Assembly: GCF_036924715.1 (NCBI RefSeq)
Contig: NZ_JAZHSB010000001.1
Coordinates: forward strand, 4,331,001 to 4,395,000
Origin: Bradyrhizobium sp. AZCC 1721
GTDB lineage: Bacteria > Pseudomonadota > Alphaproteobacteria > Rhizobiales > Xanthobacteraceae
Length of the DNA: 64,000 bases
Direction of reading: 5' to 3'
This document shows, in pieces, positions 45,051 to 53,403 of the stretch. Every line of letters starts with the position of its first letter. Positions within the stretch are counted from its first letter, which is position 1. The translations under genes were made by a program, and so were the position numbers. The notes beneath the pieces are model-generated. The model was not told where the DNA came from, ran no database searches, and saw only the letters and a program-made list of their open reading frames with translations.

Positions 45051-45180
45051 GGCCAAAATCGGCATGAAGTTCAGTCGATTAAAGCACGATTCATCGCGTC
45101 TCGTGTAAGCATGGCCCGCCTGAAAGATTGAACCTTGGTGCTGGTCGTCGGAACCAAGGTTGGAATGAAGCCGGTGTTCA

Positions 45181-46527
45181 ATGATTGTTAGCGTATTCGA
45201 AGGCCCCCGATCGCGGCCATGGGCTGCTTTGTGCATGGGAGCGCTGACCTGCCTCACCGTACAAACAGCTTCCGCCGCCGATTGCCCCGGTCATCCCGAC
45301 GCCATCGGCACGTCACGCACCATCGTGGTCGATCCGCGCGCCCATCCCATCATCGGCACCATGCAATACCGCAAGACGCTGCCACTCGAAGACCGTGAGG
45401 TGGTGCTGACTTTCGACGACGGACCGCTGCCGAAATACAGCGACCAGATTCTCGCTATTCTCGCTGCCCATTGCGCGAAGGCGACCTTCTTCCTGGTCGG
45501 GAGCCAGGCCAACGCCAGTCCGGAAGGCGTGCGCAAGGTGCGCGATGCCGGCCACACGGTCGCCACCCACACCCAGAACCATCCAGGCGGCATGGATCGC
45601 CTGCCGTTCGACCGCTCCAAACAGGAGATCGAACAAGGCATCGCATCGGTGACCGCGGCGCTCGGCGACGGCACCGCGCCCGCGCCGTTCCTGCGCATTC
45701 CCGGACTGCGCCGCACCAACGAGATCGAGGAATTCGCCGCTTCCAAGGGACTTCAGCTCTGGAGCGCCGATTTCCCGGCCGACGACTGGCGCGATGTGTC
45801 CGCCAATCGCGTCTATGAGCTCGCGATGCAGCGGCTTGAGCGAAAGGGCAAGGGCATCCTGCTGCTGCACGACATTCAGCCGCGCACCGTCACGGCGCTG
45901 CCGAAGATCCTGAGCGAACTGAAGGCACGCGGCTATCGCATCGTCCATGTGGTGCCGGCGACGCCGGAGCGGCCGGCGACGCCGACCGAGCCGCAGCAAT
46001 GGCAGTTGCGTCCGCCGTCGGAAGTGGTGGCGATTTCGCGCTGGCCGAAGGTCTCGAAATTCGCTGCTGCCGGCCCCGCTGCGCTGCCCGTCCCGGCCTT
46101 GTCCAATTTCGACTGGCACACGGCCGATCTTGGTGCGCACGCCCGGCGACGCGGGCGCGGTGTATCCCTGTCACTGGCAACGCCGTGGCCGCACCAGACG
46201 AGTTTGCCGCCAGTCGGCACGCTGGCCGCGCTGCCGATTCCGGCGGAGAGTATTTTCAATATCCCGGAATCGACGCGCGTAGCCATGCTGGCCTTGTCCG
46301 CGCGGCGGACGACGTCGGTTGCGCAAGTTCGGTCAACGGAAGTCTCCTCGGCAAGGCTCGCCGGGAAATCCCGTCGCCACGACCGCGCAGCGACCGCTCA
46401 GCCGCCGGTACCCGCCGGACAGACCGCGCAGGCCCCGGAGGGCGCCAGCGGGACCGCGCCGAAGCCCGCTGCACAAGCGAAGCGGAATGCGCGGTCGGTT
46501 CGCGTTGCGGGCTTGAAAAAGCGCTGA
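45181..46527 (+). CDS. secreted polysaccharide deacetylase (NodB homology), copy 2, with long tail
   Basis: A 448-residue protein. The signal peptide (CMGALTCLTVQTASA) is followed by a NodB domain to about residue 265, with LTFDDGPL, HTQNHPGG, RIPGLRRTN and LLHDIQPRT. In copy 2 the metal-site segment reads HTQNH, which keeps the HxxxH spacing. The remaining 180 residues are a low-complexity, basic Ala/Pro/Ser-rich tail absent from copy 1, perhaps for wall binding. It is 130 bp after copy 1 on the same strand, consistent with tandem duplication followed by divergence. Confidence 0.9.
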   Translation: MIVSVFEGPRSRPWAALCMGALTCLTVQTASAADCPGHPDAIGTSRTIVVDPRAHPIIGTMQYRKTLPLEDREVVLTFDDGPLPKYSDQILAILAAHCAKATFFLVGSQANASPEGVRKVRDAGHTVATHTQNHPGGMDRLPFDRSKQEIEQGIASVTAALGDGTAPAPFLRIPGLRRTNEIEEFAASKGLQLWSADFPADDWRDVSANRVYELAMQRLERKGKGILLLHDIQPRTVTALPKILSELKARGYRIVHVVPATPERPATPTEPQQWQLRPPSEVVAISRWPKVSKFAAAGPAALPVPALSNFDWHTADLGAHARRRGRGVSLSLATPWPHQTSLPPVGTLAALPIPAESIFNIPESTRVAMLALSARRTTSVAQVRSTEVSSARLAGKSRRHDRAATAQPPVPAGQTAQAPEGASGTAPKPAAQAKRNARSVRVAGLKKR

Positions 46528-46585
46528 TCGGCCGCGGTCCCGCCCGATCTATTTTCCTGACGCTGGCCGCCATCGCGACAAAGGC

Positions 46586-46960
46586 TCAACTGGCCACGAT
46601 CTTGGCAATGCAGAGCAGGATGACGATGGCGAGAAACAGCAGGTCGATATAGGCCTTGATCTCACCGGCTTGGCGAAGCCCGCTGACTTCGGCGATCGCC
46701 TGCTTGCGCGTAGACGTCGAATTCGGCCCCTCGCCCAGCGCCGCCACCAAACGGCGGGCCTCCAGTTCCAGCCGTTCGATGCGCTGGAAGAAGTGAAACG
46801 ACCGCAGCGCGGATGCCGCATGCATGCCGGCATAGACCAGCACGAGAACCGCGACGACCACGCGATGCTGGTACTTTTCTAGGAAATTCAGAGCAAAATA
46901 GACCAGCGCCAGGAACACGAAGTTGGAGAGGAATCGATAGGCGTAGCTCAGAAACAGCAT
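46586..46960 (-). CDS. hypothetical membrane protein
   Basis: A 124-residue protein with three hydrophobic helices: two at the N-terminus (FVFLALVYFALNFL and VVVAVLVLVYAGMHAAS) and one at the C-terminus (YIDLLFLAIVILLCIAKIV), separated by a charged helical linker (FFQRIERLELEARRLVAALG). No domain recognised. It has the codon use of neighbouring genes and looks genuine. Confidence 0.78.
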   Translation of the reverse strand: MLFLSYAYRFLSNFVFLALVYFALNFLEKYQHRVVVAVLVLVYAGMHAASALRSFHFFQRIERLELEARRLVAALGEGPNSTSTRKQAIAEVSGLRQAGEIKAYIDLLFLAIVILLCIAKIVAS

Positions 46961-47427
46961 GAAGATGCTCCGGGTGGTCTTGGTAGTCTCGAACGTCCTG
47001 GAAGCGCCGAACCGCGGCGAAGCCGGCGGGAATCAGCAGCCGGCAGGCTCATTCAGTTTACGCGAACGGTGCGACGGCAGGGGTATCACCCGCGCCCCGT
47101 CCCACAGGAATTGCTGCGGCGTGTCATTGCGGACACGCACCTGCCTCACCTGAACCGATTGTGCAGAAAAAATCTGCAACTTTTGGTCTGAGCGCAGACC
47201 GACCGATCAGGCGTGCGGCCATCGCAGCACTGACGCGGTGCGATCCCTATTGCAGGATACCGCAAAGGAGACCCGCCATTTGCGGCGGGTACAAGTTTAG
47301 GGAGGAGACTTCAAAATAAGCTGATTCGTGGCACCAGCCGTGTGCCGTAATTCACACACGCTATTCAAAAACAGGTCTTCCCGTCGGGACGACCAAGCTG
47401 ATCGATGTTCCGGATGGCTCAACGCGG
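46961..47427. other. 467-bp intergenic region with small hairpins
   Basis: No supported gene. Three small inverted repeats are visible: tgcaga-N5-tctgca (47163-47179), ggtctg-N4-cagacc (47186-47201) and acccgcc-N6-ggcgggt (47271-47290). None has a T-tract. A small RNA or regulator sites are possible but unsupported. Confidence 0.5.
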
Positions 47428-47853
47428 CTATGGCTTGCCTTCGACCATCTTGAGTTTGACGGTCTCGCAGGTCTTCCGCACCTGTTCTGTGAAGATCGAG
47501 CATTCCTCGATGCGCTTGAAGATCTTCTTGGCTTCCTCACGATACGAGGCCGCGGTGTCGCGCATGAAGGCAATGGCATTATGCACTTCGGCAGTCATTG
47601 CCTCGCATCTCTTCGCCGCGCTGATCAGCTCTGCTCCCATGGCTTCAATTTCCTTGGCGGCGGCTTCATAGTCACGCACCACGGCCTCGGCCGTGAGCGC
47701 ACCGACGCGGGTGACGCCCTCTTCATGCTCGACGTAGTCCGGCATCGGCCCCGATGGAGCCGCCCTGATCGCAGGAAGGCTCCCTACGACATCTTCCTCA
47801 AGCTTGGCTAAATCCAGCGGCGCAGTTTTGTGAAGTCGTTCGATACTCGCCAT
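47428..47853 (-). CDS. hypothetical coiled-coil protein
   Basis: A 141-residue cytoplasmic protein, mostly helical. The middle and end (VRDYEAAAKEIEAMGAELISAAKRCEAM, then SYREEAKKIFKRIEECSIFTEQVRKTCETVK) show heptad-like spacing of hydrophobic residues. Three cysteines. It has no recognised domain, and the charged coiled coil suggests a structural or scaffold role. The ATG at 47853 has a weak ribosome binding site. Confidence 0.75.
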   Translation of the reverse strand: MASIERLHKTAPLDLAKLEEDVVGSLPAIRAAPSGPMPDYVEHEEGVTRVGALTAEAVVRDYEAAAKEIEAMGAELISAAKRCEAMTAEVHNAIAFMRDTAASYREEAKKIFKRIEECSIFTEQVRKTCETVKLKMVEGKP

Positions 47854-48164
47854 CGGTCATTCTCCATCACTCGATGAAAAACCCCAGCGCATGAGCATGG
47901 CGACCGATTCGTGGCGAAATCCCGCATGGAAGAAAGCAACGAAAAGGCAGACGTGTGAATGCAAGCACCGTGGGATAGTGCCGGGTCGCTTCTGTTGATC
48001 CGAAGCGGCACTGGCTCACGCATTAACCATGCCGGCGCATCAGGCTGCGCGTGGCCTACGCTTAATGCGCATTTAACCGTTTTGCATCATTGATTGAGGA
48101 TCAGCGCAAACTCCTTCAAGCCGCAAGAATTGCGGGCAGCACTCAACCTCTTCAGGAGGATCGA
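47854..48164. other. 311-bp divergent promoter region
   Basis: Lies between the coiled-coil protein and the lipoprotein gene. I find no repeat or convincing frame. A strong AGGAGG at about 48154-48159 belongs to the downstream TTG-start lipoprotein. Confidence 0.5.
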
Positions 48165-48953
48165 TTGAGGACGCTCCTTATTTGCGCGCTGGCTGTCGCC
48201 TTGGTCGGTTGCAGCAGCCAACCACCAACACAGCCATCCTGCGTTGGCCTGAACCCGTTAGCCTGTCTGACCGCGGTTCATGTGCCGATCGAACCTGAGT
48301 CGTATGAGAGCGATTCTGCCGCAACGAAACCGGTGTCCGCCGTCGCCTTGCGTGGCGACAGGCCGCCCCGATCTCACGCGGACCACGCGGTCCGTCGAAC
48401 ACCCAAGCCAATCAAGGTCGCGGCGAAAGCTACCATTCCCGTTCCGGTTCCTTCTCCGCAAGCGAACCAGCAGACGACGGGCAATGCCGTTGCTTCCCAA
48501 GCGCCTCCAGCAAGCGCCACAGATCCGCATCCAACGACTGACGTTCCGCCAACCCGAACGACAGAGGAGCAAGTGGCGGCCGCATCTGCCGTCGCGGAGC
48601 GAATGTCGGTCCCGACATTGGATGCGTCGCTGAACGCTCTCGTGGCCGTCCTCGTGACAGGTCCCGACGTCAAGTCGGTCCCCGACCTGGCCGGCAAGAC
48701 AATTGCGATCGACGATAGATATTCCGAGTTGTCGATCAGCCGCGTCAGGACCGCGATGGCGGCAGCGGGTGCGCCCGACGTCCAACTGACCAAAGGTCAA
48801 ACCACGGCGATCAGCCGGCTGGTCGGCAAAGAAGTTCCGGCCGCGGTCGTCGGGTTAGTCTCTACCAGAGCCGCGGACAGCTTTCCTGAGATCGCGCGAT
48901 ACAAGACGTTCCAAATCCCGCTCAAACCTCGATCGAGCCGGGCCGAGCCGTGA
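48165..48953 (+). CDS. lipoprotein with a TRAP/TAXI-like solute-binding segment
   Basis: A 262-residue lipoprotein. The signal peptide ends in the lipobox ALVGCSS, so Cys16 is lipidated. Residues 25-170 are Pro/Ser/Thr/Ala-rich and disordered. From about 175 to the end, LNALVAVLVTGPDVKSVPDLAGKTIAIDDRYSELSISRVRTAM resembles one lobe of a periplasmic solute-binding protein of the TAXI or PhnD type. The start is a TTG at 48165 chosen because AGGAGG lies 6 bp before it. No transporter genes are nearby, so it is not clearly part of an uptake system. Confidence 0.75.
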   Translation: MRTLLICALAVALVGCSSQPPTQPSCVGLNPLACLTAVHVPIEPESYESDSAATKPVSAVALRGDRPPRSHADHAVRRTPKPIKVAAKATIPVPVPSPQANQQTTGNAVASQAPPASATDPHPTTDVPPTRTTEEQVAAASAVAERMSVPTLDASLNALVAVLVTGPDVKSVPDLAGKTIAIDDRYSELSISRVRTAMAAAGAPDVQLTKGQTTAISRLVGKEVPAAVVGLVSTRAADSFPEIARYKTFQIPLKPRSSRAEP

Positions 48954-49051
48954 CGGGTTTGCCCCTTGCACCCAAACCGTAAGGTGCCCATCAAAGCCCA
49001 CCCCGGGAGGAAAGCCTGGACGCAGCTTGATTTTTACGTCAAGGCTAATTA

Positions 49052-49066
49052 TGACTACTGTAGTCA
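49052..49066. promoter_or_regulatory. 15-bp palindromic operator of the toxin-antitoxin operon
   Basis: tgactac-T-gtagtca is a perfect palindrome with 7-bp arms, 20 bp upstream of the antitoxin ATG. It is the expected place for antitoxin autorepression. Confidence 0.75.
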
Positions 49067-49085
49067 CATCCGATCGAGGGTCGTC

Positions 49086-49328
49086 ATGCGTGAAATTCAG
49101 CTTCGGGACGCGAAGTCCGGCCTGTCGGCACTGGTTGATAAAGCCGTGGGCGGCGAGCCAGCCGTCATCACGCGGCACGGCAAGCGAGAGGCCGTGATCT
49201 TGAGCTATCAGGAATGGCAGCGGCTGTCGCAAGTGCCCTCTTTCGGCCGCCTACTCATGGCGGCGCCACTCGCGCCGGACGATCTGCCGCCGCGCGACAC
49301 CGAGCCGCTGCGTCAAACCGAGTTCTAG
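49086..49328 (+). CDS. Phd/YefM family antitoxin
   Basis: An 80-residue antitoxin with the Phd/YefM N-terminal DNA-binding fold (MREIQLRDAKSGLSALVDKAVGGEPAVITRHGKREAVILSYQEWQRL). The C-terminal tail is short and acidic-basic, as expected for toxin wrapping. It represses its own operon together with the toxin. The ATG at 49086 lies behind GAGGGTCG; the longer open frame upstream runs across the palindrome and is not used. Confidence 0.9.
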   Translation: MREIQLRDAKSGLSALVDKAVGGEPAVITRHGKREAVILSYQEWQRLSQVPSFGRLLMAAPLAPDDLPPRDTEPLRQTEF

Positions 49329-49333
49329 TCGTC

Positions 49334-49780
49334 TTGTATCTAGTGGACGCCAATGTGATTTCAGCGGGCGCGCCATCGAGATCGGCATCACCGGCGTTGA
49401 TAACGTGGATGGATGACCATTCCGCTCATCTCTATGTATCGGTGGTGACCATCGCCGAGATCGAGGACGGCATCGCAAAGGCACGGCGCGAGGGCGCGAC
49501 ACACAAAGCGGCCGACCTCGACGCTTGGCTCGAGACGCTGCTGCATCTCTATGGCGAGCGTATTCTCGCCTTCGATACCGCGACCGCTCGACGTGCGGGA
49601 GTCCTGTTGGATCGCGCGCGCGGACAAGGGCAAGCGCCGGGTTTCGCCGACATCATCATCGCCGCGACCGCGCTCCAGCACGGACTGACGATCCTGTCGC
49701 GGAATCTGAAGCATTTCGCACCGCTCAGCGTGCGCGTGCTCGATCCTTTCGCCGCGCTGCCGCCGGCATCTTGTCCCTGA
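49334..49780 (+). CDS. PIN domain ribonuclease toxin (VapC/FitB-like)
   Basis: A 148-residue PIN-domain nuclease. The acidic active-site residues are Asp5 (YLVDANVIS), Glu42 (TIAEIEDG) and Asp106 (GFADIIIAATA). Related VapC/FitB toxins cut tRNA or other RNA when freed from the antitoxin. The start is a TTG at 49334, 5 bp after the antitoxin stop; the next candidate, a GTG three codons on, would leave out part of the first strand. The unit is a compact two-gene operon. Confidence 0.88.
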   Translation: MYLVDANVISAGAPSRSASPALITWMDDHSAHLYVSVVTIAEIEDGIAKARREGATHKAADLDAWLETLLHLYGERILAFDTATARRAGVLLDRARGQGQAPGFADIIIAATALQHGLTILSRNLKHFAPLSVRVLDPFAALPPASCP

Positions 49781-50073
49781 TCAGACAGAGACTTTAGACG
49801 CTCTTGGCGATGACGATCCAACGCCAACTGCGCCACGAAGAAACGCCAGACGAAAGCCGCCGAAAATTGATGTACCGGCGGAATTCTCCGATCAGGCGAT
49901 CGTACATTTTTGAGCATCGTGCGCTCGGAGGGCGGTCGCATGTCCATCGCGCCTTCCTCGGGCGTATTTCGATCGCGGAATCGCCTTGCGGTACTTCTCC
50001 GCGCAGCGTAATTTCAACTACACGTAGCTCGTTCGAAAGCAATCAATCGGGTTCGGCCTAGCGGGAGAGAGCG

Positions 50074-50703
50074 ATGGCGGACGTCCCATGGCACCTTTCC
50101 GGTGACTACTTCGAGAACTGCAGTTGCAGCATCGTGTGTCCCTGCCTCGTGTCGGCGGCCCCTCCGTTGACCTCGCGACCGACCGAGGGCTTCTGTAACG
50201 TCCCGCTGATCTTCCACATCGAAAGCGGCCGCTATGGCGACATCACGCTCGATGGACTCAATGTCCTGATCATCCTCCACGCACCTGGGGTCATGGCAGA
50301 CGGAGATTGGTCGCTGGCCGTCTATATCGATCAGCGCGCCGACGATCAGCAGACCGAGGCCCTAGCTGCGATCTTTACCGGCGCTGCCGGTGGTCCTATG
50401 GCCGCGTTCACACCGCTGATCAGCAAGAACCTGGGACTGCGCAAGGTCCCAATCACATTCAGGATCGACGGCAAGACGCGGTCCGCTGAGATCCCGGGCA
50501 TTCTGCACATGTCCGTCGATCCGTTGCCGACCATGCATCCGAGCGGGGAAATGTGGGCGAACATCGGCCATCCCGTTAGCCCCGACAACATGGTGTTGGC
50601 AGCCGGCGCCTCCGGCAACACGTTCAGCGATCATGGCATGCGCTGGGATAATTCCGGCAAGAACGGCCTCTATGCGCCGATCCGCTGGTCGAACCAAGCG
50701 TGA
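50074..50703 (+). CDS. DUF1326 protein
   Basis: A 209-residue soluble protein of the DUF1326 family. The N-terminus carries a dense cysteine motif, ENCSCSIVCPC, that looks able to bind a metal such as copper or zinc; family members keep this motif. The remainder, with GRYGDITLDGLNVLIILHAPG and MHPSGEMWANIGHPV, is beta-rich. Function is unassigned. It lies 49 bp upstream of the DUF2182 membrane-protein gene in the same direction, and the two families are often neighbours. ATG 50074 follows GGGAGAG. Confidence 0.9.
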   Translation: MADVPWHLSGDYFENCSCSIVCPCLVSAAPPLTSRPTEGFCNVPLIFHIESGRYGDITLDGLNVLIILHAPGVMADGDWSLAVYIDQRADDQQTEALAAIFTGAAGGPMAAFTPLISKNLGLRKVPITFRIDGKTRSAEIPGILHMSVDPLPTMHPSGEMWANIGHPVSPDNMVLAAGASGNTFSDHGMRWDNSGKNGLYAPIRWSNQA

Positions 50704-50752
50704 TGCAGTTCCTGGTACGGCCCTGTAACAAGGCCAGCAACATCAGTCGCAA

Positions 50753-51565
50753 ATGACCGACAGCCCCCTGGAAATCGTGCTGCGGCGCGATCGCTGGGTC
50801 GTCGGCGGCGCGATCGGGATCATTGTCGCGCTGGCATGGGGCTATATGCTCTGGCTCGCCAATGACATGGACATGGGCGGCATGGACATGACCGGGTTCC
50901 GCATGATCCCGGCCGGAATCGGAATCATGTTGCCGGCCAACGAGCCATGGCGAGCGATCGAGTTCGCGTATGTGTTCCTGATGTGGGCGGTGATGATGGT
51001 CGGAATGATGGCACCCTCGGCAGCGCCCATGATCCTCATGTACGCCCGCGTGGGTCGACAGTGGAAAGCGCAGGGCAAGCCGTTCGCCGCGACCGGCTGG
51101 TTTGCGGCCGGTTATCTCCTCGTCTGGAGCGGCTTTTCGCTGGCAGCCACCTTTCTCCAATGGGTGATCGAACGGGCAGCCCTGCTGGATTCCCGGATGA
51201 CGATCGCCAGCAACCTGCTCGGCGCAATCGTGCTGATCGCGGCGGGAGTCTATCAATGGACACCGCTCAAGGACGTCTGTCTCGCCCAATGCCAGTCGCC
51301 GTTTCAGTTCCTGATGCGCCACGGCGGCTTTCAGAACCACCTGCGAGGCTGCCTGCTGCTGGGGCTTCGGCACGGAGGCTATTGTGTCGGCTGCTGCTGG
51401 GTTTTGATGGCGCTTTTGTTCGTAGGCGGAGTGATGAACGTGCTTTGGATTGCGCTTTTGGCGCTGCTTGTCCTTTTGGAGAAACTTACGCCGGTTGGAC
51501 GCTGGATCGCGCGTGCTGCCGGCATTGCATGTGTGGCCGCGGGCGCTTGGCTGCTAGTGTCGTAG
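50753..51565 (+). CDS. DUF2182 membrane protein with Met/His/Cys-rich metal-binding look
   Basis: A 270-residue integral membrane protein of the DUF2182 family with seven or so helices. Near residue 40 it has NDMDMGGMDMTGFRM, a Met- and Asp-rich loop of the sort that binds copper. Further on are MMVGMMAPSAAPM, DVCLAQCQSPF and YCVGCCWVLMALL, so helices and loops hold many Met, His and Cys. No biochemical role is established. Together with the DUF1326 protein it is likely to sense, move or store a metal ion. Confidence 0.88.
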   Translation: MTDSPLEIVLRRDRWVVGGAIGIIVALAWGYMLWLANDMDMGGMDMTGFRMIPAGIGIMLPANEPWRAIEFAYVFLMWAVMMVGMMAPSAAPMILMYARVGRQWKAQGKPFAATGWFAAGYLLVWSGFSLAATFLQWVIERAALLDSRMTIASNLLGAIVLIAAGVYQWTPLKDVCLAQCQSPFQFLMRHGGFQNHLRGCLLLGLRHGGYCVGCCWVLMALLFVGGVMNVLWIALLALLVLLEKLTPVGRWIARAAGIACVAAGAWLLVS

Positions 51566-52079
51566 CCGCCGTGATGAGAACCTGCTTGCTCAGTTCGAAT
51601 TGCCATCAGCAACACCGCAAGTGCAACTCGACCTTACTGTCCCCCATTGCTTTCTGTCCGCGCCTACGAGGTGAGAGCATGGCAACGCCTTTCGGAGCGA
51701 ACCCGCGGTTGCCAACGCAATCGAGATGAAACTCCAGGTCATTGTCATGCCTGTTGCGGACGTGGATCGCGCCAAGCCGCCGGCTAACCGCTGCGTGTAC
51801 GAAATCGCGTGGCGCTCGTTGATGGTGGCGCTCGTTGATGAGAGTGCGAACCCGCCGATTTCTACGCTGGGCTACACCACTGCCCTCTCGTGACCAAACA
51901 ACGGTTTTCCTTGGCGGGGCATTGGTACAAAGAAGGCTGCGACGACTACCAGAGCAAACGCTCGGCCAGGAGATCAAACATGGAAGGTTAGCGGAAGAGC
52001 ACTCTAGAATTCGCTGCGGGTTACAACGTGGGAATAGAAAGATCACGAAAACATTTTTCGTATCAATGTCTTATTGCCT
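51566..52079. other. 514-bp region with a VOC remnant and no intact gene
   Basis: No complete gene. It holds the decayed glyoxalase start described separately and a 16-bp tandem duplication, gtggcgctcgttgatg, at 51809-51824 and 51825-51840. The rest has no recognisable feature. Confidence 0.65.
51726..51779 (+). pseudogene. truncated glyoxalase/VOC family gene start
   Basis: The frame opens MKLQVIVMPVADVDRAK, an unmistakable beginning of a glyoxalase/bleomycin-resistance (VOC) protein, then loses similarity after about 17 residues and stops at 51893. The rest of the gene is absent. It is a relic left by deletion or recombination next to a tRNA gene. Confidence 0.7.
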
Positions 52080-52164
52080 TGGTGCGCTCGGAGGGACTCG
52101 AACCCCCACGATGTTACTCACTGCCACCTCAAGGCAGCGCGTCTACCAATTCCGCCACGAGCGC
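52080..52164 (-). tRNA. tRNA-Leu (anticodon GAG)
   Basis: On the minus strand this sequence forms a full cloverleaf: 7-bp acceptor stem (gcgctcg with cgagcgc), D arm with TGGCGGAATTGGTAGACGC, anticodon stem ctgcc/ggcag with loop TTGAGGT, a long variable arm (type II tRNA, as for Leu), and TTCGAGTCC in the T loop. The anticodon is GAG, which reads CUC and CUU. The 3' CCA is encoded at 52080-52082. Discriminator base is A. Confidence 0.96.
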
Positions 52165-52261
52165 TTGGGATACCGGCTGGAAGGATTGCAGCCCGCCGGA
52201 TCAACGGCTGCGATGTAACAAATCAGGGATGGAGGGACAAGGAAGTTTTGCGCTCCGATAA

Positions 52262-52504
52262 CTACCTGACATCAGGGGATTTCGGCAGCATTTGCTTGAC
52301 TTCGACCGCGATGCGGTTGCGATCGACCAGAACCACGCCAGAGGCAATGGGCAAGTTATTGGCGAGGATCTTGACCTCGTCCGCCTCGGTGGCGTCCAGT
52401 TCGATAATGGCGCCGCGGGAAAGCCGCATCACCTGGTGGATGGGCATGGTGGTGGTGCCGAGCACCACCATGAGATCGACGCTGACTTTATCGAGGGTGG
52501 CCAC
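52262..52504 (-). CDS. FliN/SpoA-type flagellar motor switch protein
   Basis: An 80-residue SpoA-domain protein beginning LDKVSVDLMVVLGTTTMPIHQVMRLSRGAIIELD. This is the C-terminal SpoA (FliN) fold that forms the base of the switch complex or a type III secretion C-ring. Only this domain is present, as in FliN, and no flagellar operon is nearby. The likely start is GTG at 52504; an upstream ATG at 52585 would overlap the divergent lipB gene. In related genomes a lone FliN-like gene is also found near lipB. Confidence 0.85.
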   Translation of the reverse strand: MATLDKVSVDLMVVLGTTTMPIHQVMRLSRGAIIELDATEADEVKILANNLPIASGVVLVDRNRIAVEVKQMLPKSPDVR

Positions 52505-52567
52505 TTCTGAACCGCCAAAGGGGACTAAATTGGTGTGGTTCCCACCTGAACACGTTATGGTTAGCCA

Positions 52568-53296
52568 ATGGTTAATGACCGCCAAAGCCTTGATTTAACG
52601 ACCTTCGCGCAAGCCCAAGGCGGCGGCGGGGTCGAATGGCGGATTTCGGCGGAACCGGTACCCTATCCCGAGGCCGTGGCTGCAATGGAGGCCCGCGCGG
52701 CCGAGATCGCCGAGCGGAAGGCGGCCGAACTGGTCTGGCTTCTGGAGCACCCCCCGCTCTATACCTCCGGCACCAGCGGCAGGCAGGACGACCTGCTCGA
52801 GCCGCGCTTCCCGTTGTTTACCACCGGCCGCGGCGGACAGCTCACCTATCACGGTCCCGGCCAGCGGGTGGCCTATGTGATGCTCGACCTCAAGCGGCGG
52901 CGGCCGGACGTGCGCGCCTATGTTGCCGGCCTCGAAGAGTGGATCATCCGCACGCTCGATGCCTTCAACGTGCGCGGCGAGCGCCGCGAGGATCGTGTCG
53001 GTGTCTGGGTCAGGCGGCCGGACAAGGGTGTCGGCCACGAAGACAAGATCGCCGCGATCGGCGTGCGGTTGCGGCGCTGGGTGTCGTTCCACGGCATCGC
53101 CATCAATGTCGAGCCGGAGCTTTCGCATTTTTCTGCCATCGTCCCCTGCGGCGTTGTCGATCCGCGTTACGGGGTGACCTCACTCGTGGACCTCGGCCTG
53201 CCCGTGACGATGGAAGACGTCGACATCGCGCTCCGGCGGGCGTTCCAGGAAGTGTTCGGAACGACCATGGCAGACCTGCCCGCGACAACGGCCTGA
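52568..53296 (+). CDS. lipB: octanoyltransferase LipB
   Basis: A 242-residue enzyme that moves an octanoyl group from acyl carrier protein to lipoyl domains, the first step of lipoate synthesis. It shows WLLEHPPLYTSGTSG, GRGGQLTYHGPGQRVAYVMLDLK, the Lys of HEDKIAAIGVRLRRW and the catalytic Cys in IVPCGVVDPRYGVTSL. It may support the lipoylated E2 at 9033 and other lipoyl enzymes. ATG 52568; the gene is divergent from the FliN-like gene. Confidence 0.96.
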   Translation: MVNDRQSLDLTTFAQAQGGGGVEWRISAEPVPYPEAVAAMEARAAEIAERKAAELVWLLEHPPLYTSGTSGRQDDLLEPRFPLFTTGRGGQLTYHGPGQRVAYVMLDLKRRRPDVRAYVAGLEEWIIRTLDAFNVRGERREDRVGVWVRRPDKGVGHEDKIAAIGVRLRRWVSFHGIAINVEPELSHFSAIVPCGVVDPRYGVTSLVDLGLPVTMEDVDIALRRAFQEVFGTTMADLPATTA

Positions 53297-53403
53297 AACT
53301 GTCGATCGGTACCGCTTCCATCGCGGCTCTCTCTTGAGGTCTTCCGCCACGGCGAGTGCGGCCACATATCAGAGGCAGGCGGTGAACAGCGGAGGTCGCG
53401 GTG

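Noticed and set aside
46959..47153. 64-residue plus-strand ORF
   Set aside because: The composition is basic with no fold pattern; it lies in a non-coding region and lacks a start signal.
47163..47290. small RNA gene in the intergenic region
   Set aside because: Only short inverted repeats without promoter or terminator signals; not enough for an RNA gene call.
49214..49333. upstream extension of the PIN toxin reading frame
   Set aside because: The open frame overlaps the antitoxin gene; the family begins at YLVDANVIS.
49794..50042. minus-strand ORF ending RRLSSGVSSWRSWRWIVIAKSV
   Set aside because: Its aromatic, basic end looked like a decayed gene tail, but no family is recognisable and the N-terminal part is low complexity; evidence is too weak to call.
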